64,000 nucleotides of DNA from Saprospiraceae bacterium (GTDB lineage Bacteria > Bacteroidota > Bacteroidia > Chitinophagales > Saprospiraceae). Location of the stretch: positions 682,001 through 746,000 of the forward strand of contig JADJJL010000001.1 of assembly GCA_016710265.1 (NCBI GenBank). The letters are read 5' to 3'. This document shows, in pieces, positions 35,439 through 45,279 of this stretch (the stretch's first letter is position 1; every line of letters starts with the position of its first letter). Made by a program: the position numbers and the translations under genes. A model generated the notes under the pieces. It was not told the DNA's origin, did no database searches, and worked only from the letters and a program-made list of their open reading frames with translations.

Positions 35439-35951
35439 TTACAAAAAAGAGAGCGAAGATTGACTCACACTTTTTATGTTAATGGAGTGAGTGTTTACCA
35501 AAATCCATTTTGTATCTTTCATTTCAAATAGTTGAATTTGGTATATTCCAGGATACGGATATTTAAATTGGATACGTGGCTGTACCAATCTTTGCCTGAT
35601 TCCATTTCCAAAATCGATCATATACTTGGACTCTGTTGAAAATTGAACAAAATAAAAAGTCAAAGCCTCTCCTGTTCTTAAATTCCCTTGTACTTGAATT
35701 TTATCTGGCTCTAAAATGGCTTTAGAATCCAACAAAGGCCTGCGCTGAGAATCTGAAAATTGTTCACTATTGGTATCAAAACGATCCGAACTTCCTTCAG
35801 AATAGGATTCTCTAATGGAACCTCCTAAAATTAAATAACTTCCAATGAGGCCAATGAAGGTAATCACTGTTGCCAAAAATAAGTCTTTTGTTCTTTCGGT
35901 GATTCCTTTCCATGGAATGGATAGCCAAATTCCTAAATTTCGTTCTAACAT
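35439..35951 (-). CDS. Hypothetical single-pass membrane protein
   Basis: I do not recognise this 170-aa protein. It has a short cytoplasmic start (MLERNLGIWLSIPWKG), one membrane segment (about residues 24-44, LFLATVITFIGLIGSYLILGG), a serine-rich polar stretch, and a C-terminal beta-rich domain of about 90 residues (KIQVQGNLRTGEALTFYFVQ, FKYPYPGIYQIQLFEM) that could be PKD-like. It is monocistronic with a TACTTTTG promoter 24 nt upstream and lies divergent from the dedA gene. Confidence 0.7.
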   Translation of the reverse strand: MLERNLGIWLSIPWKGITERTKDLFLATVITFIGLIGSYLILGGSIRESYSEGSSDRFDTNSEQFSDSQRRPLLDSKAILEPDKIQVQGNLRTGEALTFYFVQFSTESKYMIDFGNGIRQRLVQPRIQFKYPYPGIYQIQLFEMKDTKWILVNTHSINIKSVSQSSLSFL

Positions 35952-35974
35952 AATCGGTCAATCGCTTGGGATAG

Positions 35975-35982
35975 CAAAAGTA
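35975..35982 (-). promoter_or_regulatory. -7 promoter element (TACTTTTG)
   Basis: A minus-strand TAnnTTTG match 24 nt before the start of the single-pass membrane protein gene. Confidence 0.6.
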
Positions 35983-36125
35983 CAGCAACATTAAGAATTA
36001 TTATAATATATCTATTTATATTTTAATGTTATATATATTATATTTATATTTAATGTATTTATTTTTTAAATTAATAATTTAACCTTACAAAACTTCAATC
36101 ACAAGTCGATTCCCGAATATTCTCC

Positions 36126-36133
36126 TATCTTTG
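36126..36133 (+). promoter_or_regulatory. -7 promoter element (TATCTTTG) of dedA/symporter unit
   Basis: A perfect match 21 nt before the DedA start. About 45-125 nt upstream lies an almost pure A/T tract (36000-36080) that could help promoter opening or bending. Confidence 0.7.
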
Positions 36134-36153
36134 GCCTTTCGTTTTGACTAGGT

Positions 36154-36804
36154 ATGGATATATTGAGACAACTATTAGACTTTTTATTACACATTGATGC
36201 ACACCTCATTGAGTTGACTGGTCAATACGGTATTTATATTTATCTTATTTTGTTTTTAATCTTATTTTCTGAAACTGGCCTTGTAGTTGCAGCTATTTTG
36301 CCTGGGGATAGTTTACTTTTTGCAGCAGGAGCACTTTCATCGAGTGGTAATTTGAATATTTGGATTGTAATGGGATGTTGTATTGTCGGTGCAATTCTGG
36401 GCAATACAGTTAATTTTTACATCGGACGTTGGCTAGGGCCACGCATTTTTGATGAAGATAGCAGGTTTTTTAAAAAAGACTATTTAATACGAACTCAAAA
36501 ATTTTATGACAAACATGGAGGTAAAGCTTTGGTGATTGGCAGATTTTTACCCCTCATTAGAACTTTTGTGCCCCTGGTAGCAGGGGTTGGCAATATGACA
36601 GCCAGTAAATTTTCTTATTATAATATAGTAGGTGCTTTCTTGTGGATTATACCTTTGTGCAGTTTAGGATATTTATTTGGTAACATTCCTTTTGTAAAGA
36701 ATAATTTTTCCATTGTCATTTTAATTATCATTGTCATTAGTGCACTTCCCTTGTTGATTACTTTCTTTAACAGAAAAAAACTTTTTGGCAAAGTAAAATT
36801 CTAA
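36154..36804 (+). CDS. DedA family membrane protein
   Basis: This is a 216-aa polytopic inner-membrane protein of the DedA/SNARE-associated family. Family members are implicated in recycling lipid carriers such as undecaprenyl phosphate across the membrane. The hallmarks are ILPGDSLLFAAGALSS (about residues 48-63) and GRFLPLIRTFVPLVAGVGNM (about 128-147), with about five membrane segments. It is 21 nt upstream of the symporter gene and shares its promoter. Confidence 0.92.
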   Translation: MDILRQLLDFLLHIDAHLIELTGQYGIYIYLILFLILFSETGLVVAAILPGDSLLFAAGALSSSGNLNIWIVMGCCIVGAILGNTVNFYIGRWLGPRIFDEDSRFFKKDYLIRTQKFYDKHGGKALVIGRFLPLIRTFVPLVAGVGNMTASKFSYYNIVGAFLWIIPLCSLGYLFGNIPFVKNNFSIVILIIIVISALPLLITFFNRKKLFGKVKF

Positions 36805-36825
36805 AGCCTTTAAAAAATTTATAGG

Positions 36826-38202
36826 ATGAACAGCCAATTGAAAAATACACTTCAGTCAAAGTTAAAGTTCATCCTTGGTTTTATTTTTCTGATCATCACA
36901 TTTACTATTTTACAATCCGTATTAAAATTGGATATCAACCCCAATGTATCTGCCACCATCAGATGGTTTGGCTTAGCAGGATTTGTTTTATTAGGTCTGT
37001 ATCGTCAAAAATTAACCAGTTGGATATTTATTGGGATGCTGATTGGTGCAGAAATAGGTTATGATTTTCCAGCGGTAGGAAACGAGCTAAATGTTTTGAG
37101 CAAGATTTTTATTAAACTAATTAAATCCGTCATTGCTCCTTTACTCTTTGGAACATTGGTAGTAGGGATTGCAGGACATTCTAACATGCGGCAAGTTGGT
37201 AGACTAGGATGGAAATCTTTATTGTATTTTGAAATCGTCACCACCGTCGCTTTAGCAGTTGGACTTATTGCTATTAATGTAAGTAAAGCAGGCGAAGGCA
37301 TCATAAATACAGGCATCAAAGAGGAAATTCCTGCAGTGGTCAAGCAGCAATCTTGGAAAGATTTGGTGCTTCATATTTTTCCTGAAAATTTTATTAAATC
37401 AATTGCAGAAGGTCAAGTATTGCAAATTGTCGTTTTTTGTTTGCTTTTTGCAATATCAATGTTGATGGTTTCTCGAGAAGCTAGAAAACCTTTCATAAAT
37501 TTTGCAGAAGGTCTTTCTCAAATCATGTTTAAATTTACTGAAATCATCATGTATTTTGCGCCATTTGCTGTTGGTGGTGCCATTGCTTACACGATTGCCA
37601 ATTTAGGAATTGATGTAATGAGAAATTTATTACTGTTGTTGATCACGCTTTATGTGGCCCTGATCGTTTTTGTCTTAGGTGTCTTCTTACCTATTTTACT
37701 GTTCATGAAAATTCCAATTAAAAGGTTTATAAAATATTGTACAGAGCCAGTAAGTATAGCATTTGGTACAGCCAGTAGCGAAGCAGCTCTTCCAGCCGCC
37801 ATGGAAAACATGGAAAAATTTGGTGTCAAAAGAGAAGTTGTCGCTTTTGTTTTACCGACCGGTCTTAGTTTCAATTTGGATGGCACTACGCTTTATCTTG
37901 CACTTGCGGCTGTGTTTGTAGCTCAAGCTGCAGGAATAGAACTCAGCATTGGTCAACAAGTCATTATGCTTTTAACGCTTATGCTCACTAGTAAAGGTGT
38001 TGCGGGTGTAGCGCGGGCATCATTGGTTATTTTAGCTGCTACTGCAAGTTCGTTTGGATTACCGGAATGGCCAATTGCCGCCATTTTAGGAATAGATGCT
38101 TTGATGGATATGGCGAGAACTGCCGTAAACACTCTAGGCAATTGTTTAGCAACGGTGGTTATTGGTAAATGGGAAAATGAATTGGAAATTCCAGAAGACT
38201 AA
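36826..38202 (+). CDS. Dicarboxylate/amino acid:cation symporter (DAACS family)
   Basis: This is a 458-aa secondary transporter of the GltP/DctA type. Visible family features are the first hairpin loop TASSEAALPAAMENM (about residues 313-327), the ion-binding segment LSFNLDGTTLYLAL and the last helix DALMDMARTAVNTLGN. The final Asn-containing GNCLATVV resembles DctA more than glutamate carriers, where an Asp is usual, so dicarboxylates are a reasonable guess. Eight or more membrane segments are present. It is co-transcribed with dedA. Confidence 0.9.
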   Translation: MNSQLKNTLQSKLKFILGFIFLIITFTILQSVLKLDINPNVSATIRWFGLAGFVLLGLYRQKLTSWIFIGMLIGAEIGYDFPAVGNELNVLSKIFIKLIKSVIAPLLFGTLVVGIAGHSNMRQVGRLGWKSLLYFEIVTTVALAVGLIAINVSKAGEGIINTGIKEEIPAVVKQQSWKDLVLHIFPENFIKSIAEGQVLQIVVFCLLFAISMLMVSREARKPFINFAEGLSQIMFKFTEIIMYFAPFAVGGAIAYTIANLGIDVMRNLLLLLITLYVALIVFVLGVFLPILLFMKIPIKRFIKYCTEPVSIAFGTASSEAALPAAMENMEKFGVKREVVAFVLPTGLSFNLDGTTLYLALAAVFVAQAAGIELSIGQQVIMLLTLMLTSKGVAGVARASLVILAATASSFGLPEWPIAAILGIDALMDMARTAVNTLGNCLATVVIGKWENELEIPED

Positions 38203-38407
38203 AACTTTTGCAAATACTAATTGCTTGAATTTCAAAAATATTTTATTCAAATTTTTCTTTAGGTAACTATTTTTTCATTTCACAATTTTAATATTGGGAA
38301 TCGATAATCCTAATATTAAATTCACACTATCCATCTAAAACTGCTAAGTTGAAATTTTAAAAAACAACTTTGAACGTTTTAGCCATTTTCTATTTCTACA
38401 AATTCCT

Positions 38408-38415
38408 TAACTTTG
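38408..38415 (+). promoter_or_regulatory. -7 promoter element (TAACTTTG) of mtaB
   Basis: A TAnnTTTG match 22 nt before the TTG start codon of mtaB. The transcript start would lie close to the start codon, which supports it. Confidence 0.65.
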
Positions 38416-38437
38416 CTGCACTTAAAATCATAAAGCA

Positions 38438-39778
38438 TTGTCCACTGGTCGACGTATTGCCTTTCATACATTGGGATGTAAACTAAATTTTTCAGAAACA
38501 TCTGGAATTAGTCAACAATTTAAAAATGCCGGATATGAAGAAGTAGATTTTGATGAAAATGCTGATATCTATGTCCTCAATACTTGCAGCGTAACAGATC
38601 TCGCTGATAAAAAATGTCGCAAAGCTGTTCGTCAGGCTGTCGGTATAAATCCAATTGCAAAAGTAGTCGTCATTGGTTGCTATGCACAACTTAAACCCCA
38701 TGAAATCTCTCAAATTCCTGGAGTCAGCTTAGTTTTAGGTGCTTCAGAAAAATTTAATTTGCTAGAACATTTACAAAACATAGATCCTAGCAATACTCTT
38801 GGCAGGGTCTATTCTTCAGAAATCAAAGATGTCAATCAGTTTGTGCCCAGTTATTCCATTGAAGACAGAACACGTACTTTTCTAAAAGTGCAAGATGGTT
38901 GTGATTACAAATGCACATTTTGTACTATACCCTTGGCCAGAGGTAGATCCAGATCTGGTGAAATTCAAGAGTTAATTCAGCTCACCAAAGAAATTGCTGC
39001 TAAAGGAGTCAAAGAAATAGTTTTGACAGGTGTCAATTTAGGTGATTTTGGAAACGGGACAGAAGTCATAGAAGGTCAAAAACCAAAAAAGAATGAACTA
39101 TTTGTTGACCTCGCAAAAAAATTGGATCAATTGGATGAAATTTCTCGTTATCGAATTTCCTCAATCGAACCCAATCTTTGCACACATGAGATTATCAATT
39201 TCGTGGCTGAATCAAAACATTTTATGCCACATTTTCATATGCCATTACAATCAGGTGACAATGAAATATTGGCATTAATGAAAAGAAGATACCAACGGGA
39301 ATTATACACAGATCGAGTAAAATTAATTAAATCTGTAATGCCGCATGCATGCATCGGTGTTGATGTGATTGTTGGTTTTCCTGGAGAAACTGATCGTCAT
39401 TTCCAAAATACCGTAGAGTTCTTGCATTCACTTGACATCAGCTATTTGCATGTATTTACTTACTCAGAAAGAAATAATACCTTGGCTGTGGATTTTCCTA
39501 ATCCTGTCAAAGCTTCCATTAGATCAGAAAGATCACAAATCTTAAGGAATTTATCTGAAAAGAAAAAAAATCATTTCTATCAACAATTTATTGGAACAAA
39601 ACAAATCGTATTAATTGAACAAAATTCCAACACTGCTAAAGAACATTTGGAAGGATTTACTGAAAATTATTTAAGAGTAAATATCAATTCACAAAATCCC
39701 CAATTAATCAACACTCTTCAAAAAGTGACAATACGTGAGTTTTCAAATGATGGACATCTAGAGGGAGTTTTGACTTAA
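38438..39778 (+). CDS. mtaB: tRNA (N6-threonylcarbamoyladenosine37-C2)-methylthiotransferase MtaB, TTG start
   Basis: MtaB converts t6A37 to ms2t6A37 in tRNA. The 446-aa radical-SAM protein has the N-terminal cluster cysteines in HTLGCKLNFSE, LNTCSVTDLADKKCRK and VIGCYAQLKP, the SAM-cluster motif CDYKCTFCTIPLARG, and a short C-terminal TRAM-like region. FSETSG after GCKLN separates it from MiaB. There is no in-frame ATG before the first conserved residues, so TTG 38438 is the likely start. It converges on the TIGR02757 gene. Confidence 0.94.
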   Translation: MSTGRRIAFHTLGCKLNFSETSGISQQFKNAGYEEVDFDENADIYVLNTCSVTDLADKKCRKAVRQAVGINPIAKVVVIGCYAQLKPHEISQIPGVSLVLGASEKFNLLEHLQNIDPSNTLGRVYSSEIKDVNQFVPSYSIEDRTRTFLKVQDGCDYKCTFCTIPLARGRSRSGEIQELIQLTKEIAAKGVKEIVLTGVNLGDFGNGTEVIEGQKPKKNELFVDLAKKLDQLDEISRYRISSIEPNLCTHEIINFVAESKHFMPHFHMPLQSGDNEILALMKRRYQRELYTDRVKLIKSVMPHACIGVDVIVGFPGETDRHFQNTVEFLHSLDISYLHVFTYSERNNTLAVDFPNPVKASIRSERSQILRNLSEKKKNHFYQQFIGTKQIVLIEQNSNTAKEHLEGFTENYLRVNINSQNPQLINTLQKVTIREFSNDGHLEGVLT

Positions 39779-39799
39779 AACATACCTTCTTATTGAACC

Positions 39800-40594
39800 T
39801 TAAAAAATCAAACTATTTTTTTCCAAACTTAATCCGAATAAAGCAAAATCATATTTTGATGGATCTATTGGATCTAATTTTGAACAATTGTTTCCTAACT
39901 CTACAACTGCTTTCCAGTCCAAAGATTTTCTAGTCAACAAACCAAGCTTCCTTGCCGTTCTCTCAACGTGCAAGTCTAGAGGTAATAATAAAATAGATGG
40001 CGTAATTTGACTCCAAATTCCAAAATCCACTCCCTTGTCATCTTTCCTCACCATCCATCTTAAAAACATCAACAATCGTTTACATCTAGAACCCGTGGCA
40101 GGATCAGAAACATGTTTCATTGTTCTATTTGGAACAAAAGGGCGACTAAAAAAATTCTTTTTAAAATTACTCAACAATAGTTCCATCTGGTCTATTGGAT
40201 GGCCATTCTCGTCCAACACAAATGCAGTTTCTAAACTATGATGATGTTTGTACCAGAATTGCAGAAAATCGAGAAAATATAAGCTATCTGTGTATTGGAA
40301 AGTTCTGTGGACAAAATTCTCAAATCTAATTCTATCACTTTCCTGATGATTTGTTATAAACTGGAAAGGTGATTGATCCATTAAATCACACAATGTTTCG
40401 GCACTTTTAATGATGGAATTGCGATTTCCCCAAGCTAGAGTAGCTGTCCAAAATGCAATAATCTCTACATCTTGCTTTACGGTAAATCGATGTGGAACAG
40501 ATATTGGATCATTTATTATAAAATCAGAACAGTTGTATTTATCAACATAATGATCTAAAAAATCTTTTATATCTTTATTGGGAATTTTGGGCAT
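39800..40594 (-). CDS. TIGR02757 family protein
   Basis: This is a 264-aa protein of a family common in Bacteroidota and some other phyla. The N-terminus IKDFLDHYVDKYNC, the segment EIIAFWTATLAWGNRNSIIK, RCKRLLMFLRWMVRKDDKGVDFGIW and LDLHVERTARKLGLL are the shared blocks. The distribution of conserved helices with R-K-D-x-V-D-x-G-x-W recalls helix-hairpin-helix DNA glycosylases, but the catalytic residues are not clear. Function unproven. It is divergent from the DUF4153 gene and has its own TAATTTTG element. Confidence 0.85.
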   Translation of the reverse strand: MPKIPNKDIKDFLDHYVDKYNCSDFIINDPISVPHRFTVKQDVEIIAFWTATLAWGNRNSIIKSAETLCDLMDQSPFQFITNHQESDRIRFENFVHRTFQYTDSLYFLDFLQFWYKHHHSLETAFVLDENGHPIDQMELLLSNFKKNFFSRPFVPNRTMKHVSDPATGSRCKRLLMFLRWMVRKDDKGVDFGIWSQITPSILLLPLDLHVERTARKLGLLTRKSLDWKAVVELGNNCSKLDPIDPSKYDFALFGLSLEKNSLIF

Positions 40595-40608
40595 ACAAGT
40601 CTAAATAC

Positions 40609-40616
40609 CAAAATTA
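40609..40616 (-). promoter_or_regulatory. -7 promoter element (TAATTTTG)
   Basis: A minus-strand TAnnTTTG match 15 nt before the TIGR02757 gene start, in the 50-bp divergent gap to the DUF4153 gene. Confidence 0.55.
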
Positions 40617-40644
40617 AGTAATTGTTCGTTTAAAAAATTAAAAG

Positions 40645-42423
40645 ATGGTCACTTTCCAATGGAATAAGATTTTCCAAAACTGGGTCTCCTCCATGAAAAG
40701 ATTTCCTTTGGTTACAATAGTGAGTATCCTGATCAGTTATTGTATCCTAGTTCTAGTAAGAGAACCCAAAGACCACGAAAATTGGGTTAGAATCTTAAGT
40801 TCCTGTCTCTTGATGTTTCCATTGGCCATAACATCCCAACTTTGGTTTGAAGCAGAACAGAGACCTAACTTTTGGCGGTATATTTCAAACTTAATAGTCA
40901 TTGGAATTGGTATCGGTTGGTATCTCCTATTTACCGACCAAAAGGACTTAAGTCTCATTTATTTATTTTTCCTCCTGTGGATTGCTGCCATTGCTAGTAT
41001 GGTGGTTGTTCCGTTTATTAAAAATATAAGTCCAACTGGCTTCTGGGTTTTTAACCAGGAATTATTCATGTCTTCCATTCTTGGTGTATTTTACAGTTTG
41101 CTTATTGCTTTGGGTATTGAAGCTGGCATCGTAGCCATAGAATATTTATTTGATGTCAAATGGTACAATGAAATATATTTGGATGTTTTATTACTTATGC
41201 TCACTTTATTCAGTACCTTCTTTTTAATATCCAACATACCCCTTTCATTTGTCCAATCTACAGAAGAGTTTGATTACAAAAAAACCTATCAGATCATTGT
41301 AAAATTTATTCTGATACCACTTGTCATTTTATATTTTTTAATACTGTATAGTTATGGAATTAAAATCCTGCTTATTTGGGATTTACCTAAAGGTTGGCTA
41401 GGGAGTCTATGCTTAGGTTTTTCAAGTATTGGTGTGTTAGCATATCTATTAAGTCATCGAATGAATGATTGGGATGATTCAAGATTACTTTACTACTATA
41501 AAAAATATTTTATTGCATCTTTAATTCCTGTCATAGCCTTAATGACTATAGCGCTGGTGCATCGAATTAAGGATTACGGGTTTACAGAGGATAGATACCT
41601 GGTATTGATTGTCACTATTTGGTTATTCTCCCTGGTGTTATACCATCTTTTATTTAGAAAATCAGATTTAAGATATTATCCACTTAGCATTGGCATTGGT
41701 GCTCTGTTATTTTCCTTTGGACCTCAAGGAATCAATTCTCTCCCTTTGGAAAGTCAAATGAGCCAATTAAGATCATTGGCAATAGAAAAAAATGTAATGA
41801 AAAATGATCATTGGCTAATAGGTCAAACTCTGCCTGAAAAAGAATATTATAGATTATCAAACATTCTATATTATCTCCAAGATAGAAACGCTTTGGACCC
41901 CTGGATCGAAAAAATTGAAGATAGCACAATTAGGCAAAGTATTTTACTTGTTGAAGATCATTCGAAAGTTGACAAGCTTTTAAATTATTTGAGCCCTAAG
42001 TCTTTGATACAAAATGCTGAAACAAAATATATTGAATACAATCCCGGCTTAGAACAAAAATTTACTTTAAATTTGGATTCAATGCAAATCTCAGATATTC
42101 ATTGCTTTCCAATAAGTAATTACAATGAGTCCAAACTTCAAAATTCATTTTACATAAATGAAAGTGAAGATGATATTATTTTCATTACTAAAAACGGAGA
42201 AAAGAAAAATCTTCATTTTTTGGACAGTATCAGTAAATATCATCCGGAATATACTAATCCGGAAAGAAAAGAAACCAATGAATCTGTGATTGCAATTGGA
42301 TTTAAATACAATCAAAAGGATTTAAATTTTACCATCGTTCCGCGCAGATATACCATTGAAAAAATTGGCATTAAGAATAAAATCACCCAATGCAATATAT
42401 GGTATATTCAATATAATAATTAA
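40645..42423 (+). CDS. DUF4153-type multi-pass membrane protein
   Basis: This 592-aa protein has about ten membrane segments in the first 365 residues and a soluble C-terminal domain of about 220 residues. The N-terminal MKRFPLVTIVSILISYC and the IWLFSLVLYHLLF...FGPQGINSLPLESQMSQL junction, after which the soluble part begins, fit DUF4153. Family members have no established activity. The start at 40645 lies 50 nt from the divergent TIGR02757 gene. It is followed by a 117-nt gap before the lytic transglycosylase. Confidence 0.8.
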   Translation: MVTFQWNKIFQNWVSSMKRFPLVTIVSILISYCILVLVREPKDHENWVRILSSCLLMFPLAITSQLWFEAEQRPNFWRYISNLIVIGIGIGWYLLFTDQKDLSLIYLFFLLWIAAIASMVVVPFIKNISPTGFWVFNQELFMSSILGVFYSLLIALGIEAGIVAIEYLFDVKWYNEIYLDVLLLMLTLFSTFFLISNIPLSFVQSTEEFDYKKTYQIIVKFILIPLVILYFLILYSYGIKILLIWDLPKGWLGSLCLGFSSIGVLAYLLSHRMNDWDDSRLLYYYKKYFIASLIPVIALMTIALVHRIKDYGFTEDRYLVLIVTIWLFSLVLYHLLFRKSDLRYYPLSIGIGALLFSFGPQGINSLPLESQMSQLRSLAIEKNVMKNDHWLIGQTLPEKEYYRLSNILYYLQDRNALDPWIEKIEDSTIRQSILLVEDHSKVDKLLNYLSPKSLIQNAETKYIEYNPGLEQKFTLNLDSMQISDIHCFPISNYNESKLQNSFYINESEDDIIFITKNGEKKNLHFLDSISKYHPEYTNPERKETNESVIAIGFKYNQKDLNFTIVPRRYTIEKIGIKNKITQCNIWYIQYNN

Positions 42424-42540
42424 TCTAATTCTTGTGAGTTGGATTTGATTTAAACTATACTTCAGCTTTTATGTCTTTAAGTAGTCATTATGTTATATAA
42501 GTCATTTTGCAATTAAATTTAACTTTTACAAATCATCCCA

Positions 42541-43428
42541 ATGAATCATAAATCAATTTGGATTCTGACCCTTATATCTTTAACTTTGATGTTTCTGGCA
42601 TATTCTATTCCATTTGACTCGATCTTTGATCCACTCCCGCAAAAAATCCATCCGGTTAAAATAAATTCAAAGGTCCAATTTGCGGGTGAAGAAATTCCCA
42701 CTGATTACTTTGACGTATTAGAAAGATTGGAGAGAGAACTTTTATTGAATAGCTATCATCATTCTTCCATGATTTTGCATATTAAAATGTCTTCCAGATA
42801 TTTTCCTACCATAGAAAAAATATTTGCACAAGAAGGTGTTCCGGAGGACTTTAAATATCTAGCCATTGCTGAAAGTTCATTTAGATATGCTACTTCACCA
42901 GCAGGAGCAAGAGGAATCTGGCAGTTTAGAGAAGCGTCTGCATCTGAATACCAACTAGAAATTAATGAGTTTGTTGATGAACGAAATCACTTCGAAAAAT
43001 CTACGTATGCCGCTGCATCTTATCTTAAAAAATTAAAACTAAAATTTGGATCCTGGGTGCTTGCTGCTGCAGCATACAATATGGGACCAACCGCACTTCA
43101 AAGAAGCATCGATGAACAAAAAGAAAGCAGTTTTTTTGATATGAACTTAGGCGAAGAAACAAACCGATATTTGTTTAGAATTATTGCATTTCGTGAAATT
43201 ATGGAACAACCGGAAAAATTTGGATACTACCTAAGTCATGATGATTATTACAAACCGTTTAATTCTGTGGAAAAGATAAGTGTCGACACATCTATTTCCA
43301 ATTTGGCAGATTTTGCTCACAACTATAATATTACATATAGGCAATTAAAATTATATAATCCTTGGCTGATGAAGACCAGTTTACCCAATAAGAATAAAAA
43401 ATCTTATGAAATTGTAATTCCCAAATAA
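42541..43428 (+). CDS. Membrane-anchored lytic transglycosylase (MltD/SLT type)
   Basis: This 295-aa enzyme cleaves peptidoglycan glycan strands with 1,6-anhydro product formation. It has an N-terminal hydrophobic segment (about residues 6-22), an SLT domain with the catalytic Glu in AIAESSFRYATSPAGARGIWQF (Glu about residue 111) and AAAAYNMGPTAL, and a C-terminal LysM-like tail (ISNLADFAHNYNITYRQLK). The 1,6-anhydro-MurNAc it makes is the substrate of AnmK, encoded 14 kb further on. No clear promoter was seen. Confidence 0.92.
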   Translation: MNHKSIWILTLISLTLMFLAYSIPFDSIFDPLPQKIHPVKINSKVQFAGEEIPTDYFDVLERLERELLLNSYHHSSMILHIKMSSRYFPTIEKIFAQEGVPEDFKYLAIAESSFRYATSPAGARGIWQFREASASEYQLEINEFVDERNHFEKSTYAAASYLKKLKLKFGSWVLAAAAYNMGPTALQRSIDEQKESSFFDMNLGEETNRYLFRIIAFREIMEQPEKFGYYLSHDDYYKPFNSVEKISVDTSISNLADFAHNYNITYRQLKLYNPWLMKTSLPNKNKKSYEIVIPK

Positions 43429-43461
43429 TTGACTGAATTAAAATAGAATCAGAAATTTGTC

Positions 43462-43469
43462 TATTTTTG
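43462..43469 (+). promoter_or_regulatory. -7 promoter element (TATTTTTG) of the GH3-type gene
   Basis: A TAnnTTTG match 19 nt before ATG 43488. It overlaps a TTG at 43467, which therefore cannot be the translation start if the promoter is real. Confidence 0.65.
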
Positions 43470-43487
43470 GCCGTCATAAATAGATAT

Positions 43488-45005
43488 ATGGTTAACACAT
43501 TGGTCAATTTGGTTTGGAAGACTTTACTTAAAGTCCATGAAAATCAAATCAATGCATTTATCAGTGACCCTCATGGTACCCAAAAAAGAGAATTGTCAAA
43601 GATTTTGACAAAAGCCTCAAACACTGAGTGGGGTCAACGTTATCAGTTTTCCAAAATAAATTCTGACAAATTATTGGCAAAACACATTCCAATCTTTGAA
43701 TATGATCAGATTAAGGATGATATCTTCAGAATGATGGAAGGTGAAAAGGATGTATTATGGCCGGGAAGAGTGTACAGGTTTGCAAAATCTTCAGGTACTA
43801 CTTCAGACAAAAGTAAATATATACCAGTGACTGAAGATAACCATCGATATTGTCACAGCAAAGGTGGATTTCGATTGTTGTCGCGGATGTATTCCAATAT
43901 TAAAAATCCAAATTTTGTTGAGGGGAAAAGTATTGTTCTTGCAGGTAGTTTGAGAAACGACTTGCCTGAATTTCCTGGAAGCACGGTAGGAGATGTTTCT
44001 GCTGTAATCATGTCCAAGCTCTCTCCAATTGCTTTGGGTTTTATTAGCCCAGATTTGGACATCAATCTCATGGAAAATTTTGAAAATAAATTAGACCGCA
44101 TCGCAGAAATATGTAGTAAACAAGATATTAGAATGGTGGCCGGAACACCTACTTGGGCTATGGTTTTATTTAATAAAATTCTTGATCTCACTGGCAAATC
44201 AAATATCAATGAAGTTTGGCCTAATTTTCAAGTTTTTGTCCACGGCGCTGTCAGTTTTGTACCTTATCGAAAGCCATTTCAAAAATACTTTCCTTCTCCA
44301 GATACGTATTATATGGAAACCTACAATGCATCTGAAGGATATTTTGGGGTGCAAGACAGTTTGGATGAACAAGACATGTTATTATTATTGGACAACGGAG
44401 TGTTTTATGAATTTCTACCAATGAGTGAATGGGATTCAGCTAATCCTATCGCCATTGGATTAGAAGAAGTGGAATTGGGTAAAAGTTATGGTCTGATAAT
44501 AACTACCAACTCTGGCTTATACCGTTATAAAATTGGCGACACCGTGATGTTTACTTCTTTAAATCCATATAAAATTGTCATCACTGGAAGGATTAAACAA
44601 TTCATCAATGTATTTGGAGAGGAAGTAATGGTATCCAACACAGATCAAGCGTTGGCAGAAACTTGCAAAAAATGGAATATTTCTGTAAAAGAATATTCTG
44701 TGGCCCCTATTTTTTTAGATACCACTTCCAAAGGTGGTCATGAATGGGTTGTGGAATTTGATCAGGAACCAAAGGATGTCGATAAGTTTGCTGAAGATTT
44801 GGATCTTGCATTGCAAAAGCTGAATTCAGATTATGAAGCCAAAAGATATAAAAGTCTGGCATTGGAGTCCATAAAACTTACAACCGTTTCTTCAGGGACT
44901 TTTATGAAATGGATGATTAGTAAAAACAAAGTCAATGCTCAACAAAAGGTCCCCAGATTGGCCAACACCCGAACTTACATTGATGAGATTTTGAAGTTCT
45001 CTTAA
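43488..45005 (+). CDS. GH3-family acyl-adenylating enzyme (GH3 auxin-responsive promoter family)
   Basis: This is a 505-aa member of the ANL-type adenylating superfamily. Plant GH3 proteins join jasmonate, indoleacetate or other acyl acids to amino acids; bacterial members have no settled role. The motifs are the P-loop-like SSGTTSDKSKYIPVT (about residues 103-117), the acyl-acid/ATP motif YMETYNASEGYFGVQ (about 278-292) and YRYKIGDTVMF (about 345-355). The start is ATG 43488 since an upstream TTG lies within the promoter. It stands alone between the lytic transglycosylase and convergent hppA. The phenylacetate operon begins less than 4 kb downstream. Confidence 0.9.
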   Translation: MVNTLVNLVWKTLLKVHENQINAFISDPHGTQKRELSKILTKASNTEWGQRYQFSKINSDKLLAKHIPIFEYDQIKDDIFRMMEGEKDVLWPGRVYRFAKSSGTTSDKSKYIPVTEDNHRYCHSKGGFRLLSRMYSNIKNPNFVEGKSIVLAGSLRNDLPEFPGSTVGDVSAVIMSKLSPIALGFISPDLDINLMENFENKLDRIAEICSKQDIRMVAGTPTWAMVLFNKILDLTGKSNINEVWPNFQVFVHGAVSFVPYRKPFQKYFPSPDTYYMETYNASEGYFGVQDSLDEQDMLLLLDNGVFYEFLPMSEWDSANPIAIGLEEVELGKSYGLIITTNSGLYRYKIGDTVMFTSLNPYKIVITGRIKQFINVFGEEVMVSNTDQALAETCKKWNISVKEYSVAPIFLDTTSKGGHEWVVEFDQEPKDVDKFAEDLDLALQKLNSDYEAKRYKSLALESIKLTTVSSGTFMKWMISKNKVNAQQKVPRLANTRTYIDEILKFS

Positions 45006-45228
45006 TCCTTGTGAATTTTAATACCTCCCAAGCTAATAATAAATTGCAATTCTCATTTCATTTTCTAAAATGTTTATTCGTATTAAACGACATTAAGCAT
45101 TGAAGTAAAATAAACCCAAATTTATCATTGGCATTCTTTTGCAAACCTAATTCACAATATTTGGATAAAATCATGCTGAATTTTTCTGCTCCTCAAAGTA
45201 TGAAAGGATTGGATTGGATTAAAAAAAA

Positions 45229-45255
45229 GGCTCAGTCAATTTTCATTGCTGAGCC
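45229..45255 (-). terminator. Rho-independent terminator after hppA
   Basis: GGCTCAG-T-CAAT pairs with ATTGCTGAGCC around a TTTC tetraloop, with one bulged T. Read on the minus strand it is followed by TTTTTTTT. It lies 25 nt after the hppA stop codon. Confidence 0.9.
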
Positions 45256-45279
45256 ATTTAATAATTGGATAAAATTATT

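Noticed and set aside
36001..36080. Near-pure A/T tract considered as a replication origin
   Set aside because: No DnaA-box cluster and no dnaA or other origin genes nearby; it is better explained as a promoter-upstream tract.
43488..45005. GH3-type enzyme considered as the missing phenylacetate-CoA ligase PaaK
   Set aside because: The motifs (YNASEGYFGVQ, YRYKIGDTV) and the length of 505 aa match GH3 proteins, not PaaK, which is about 430 aa with a different motif set.
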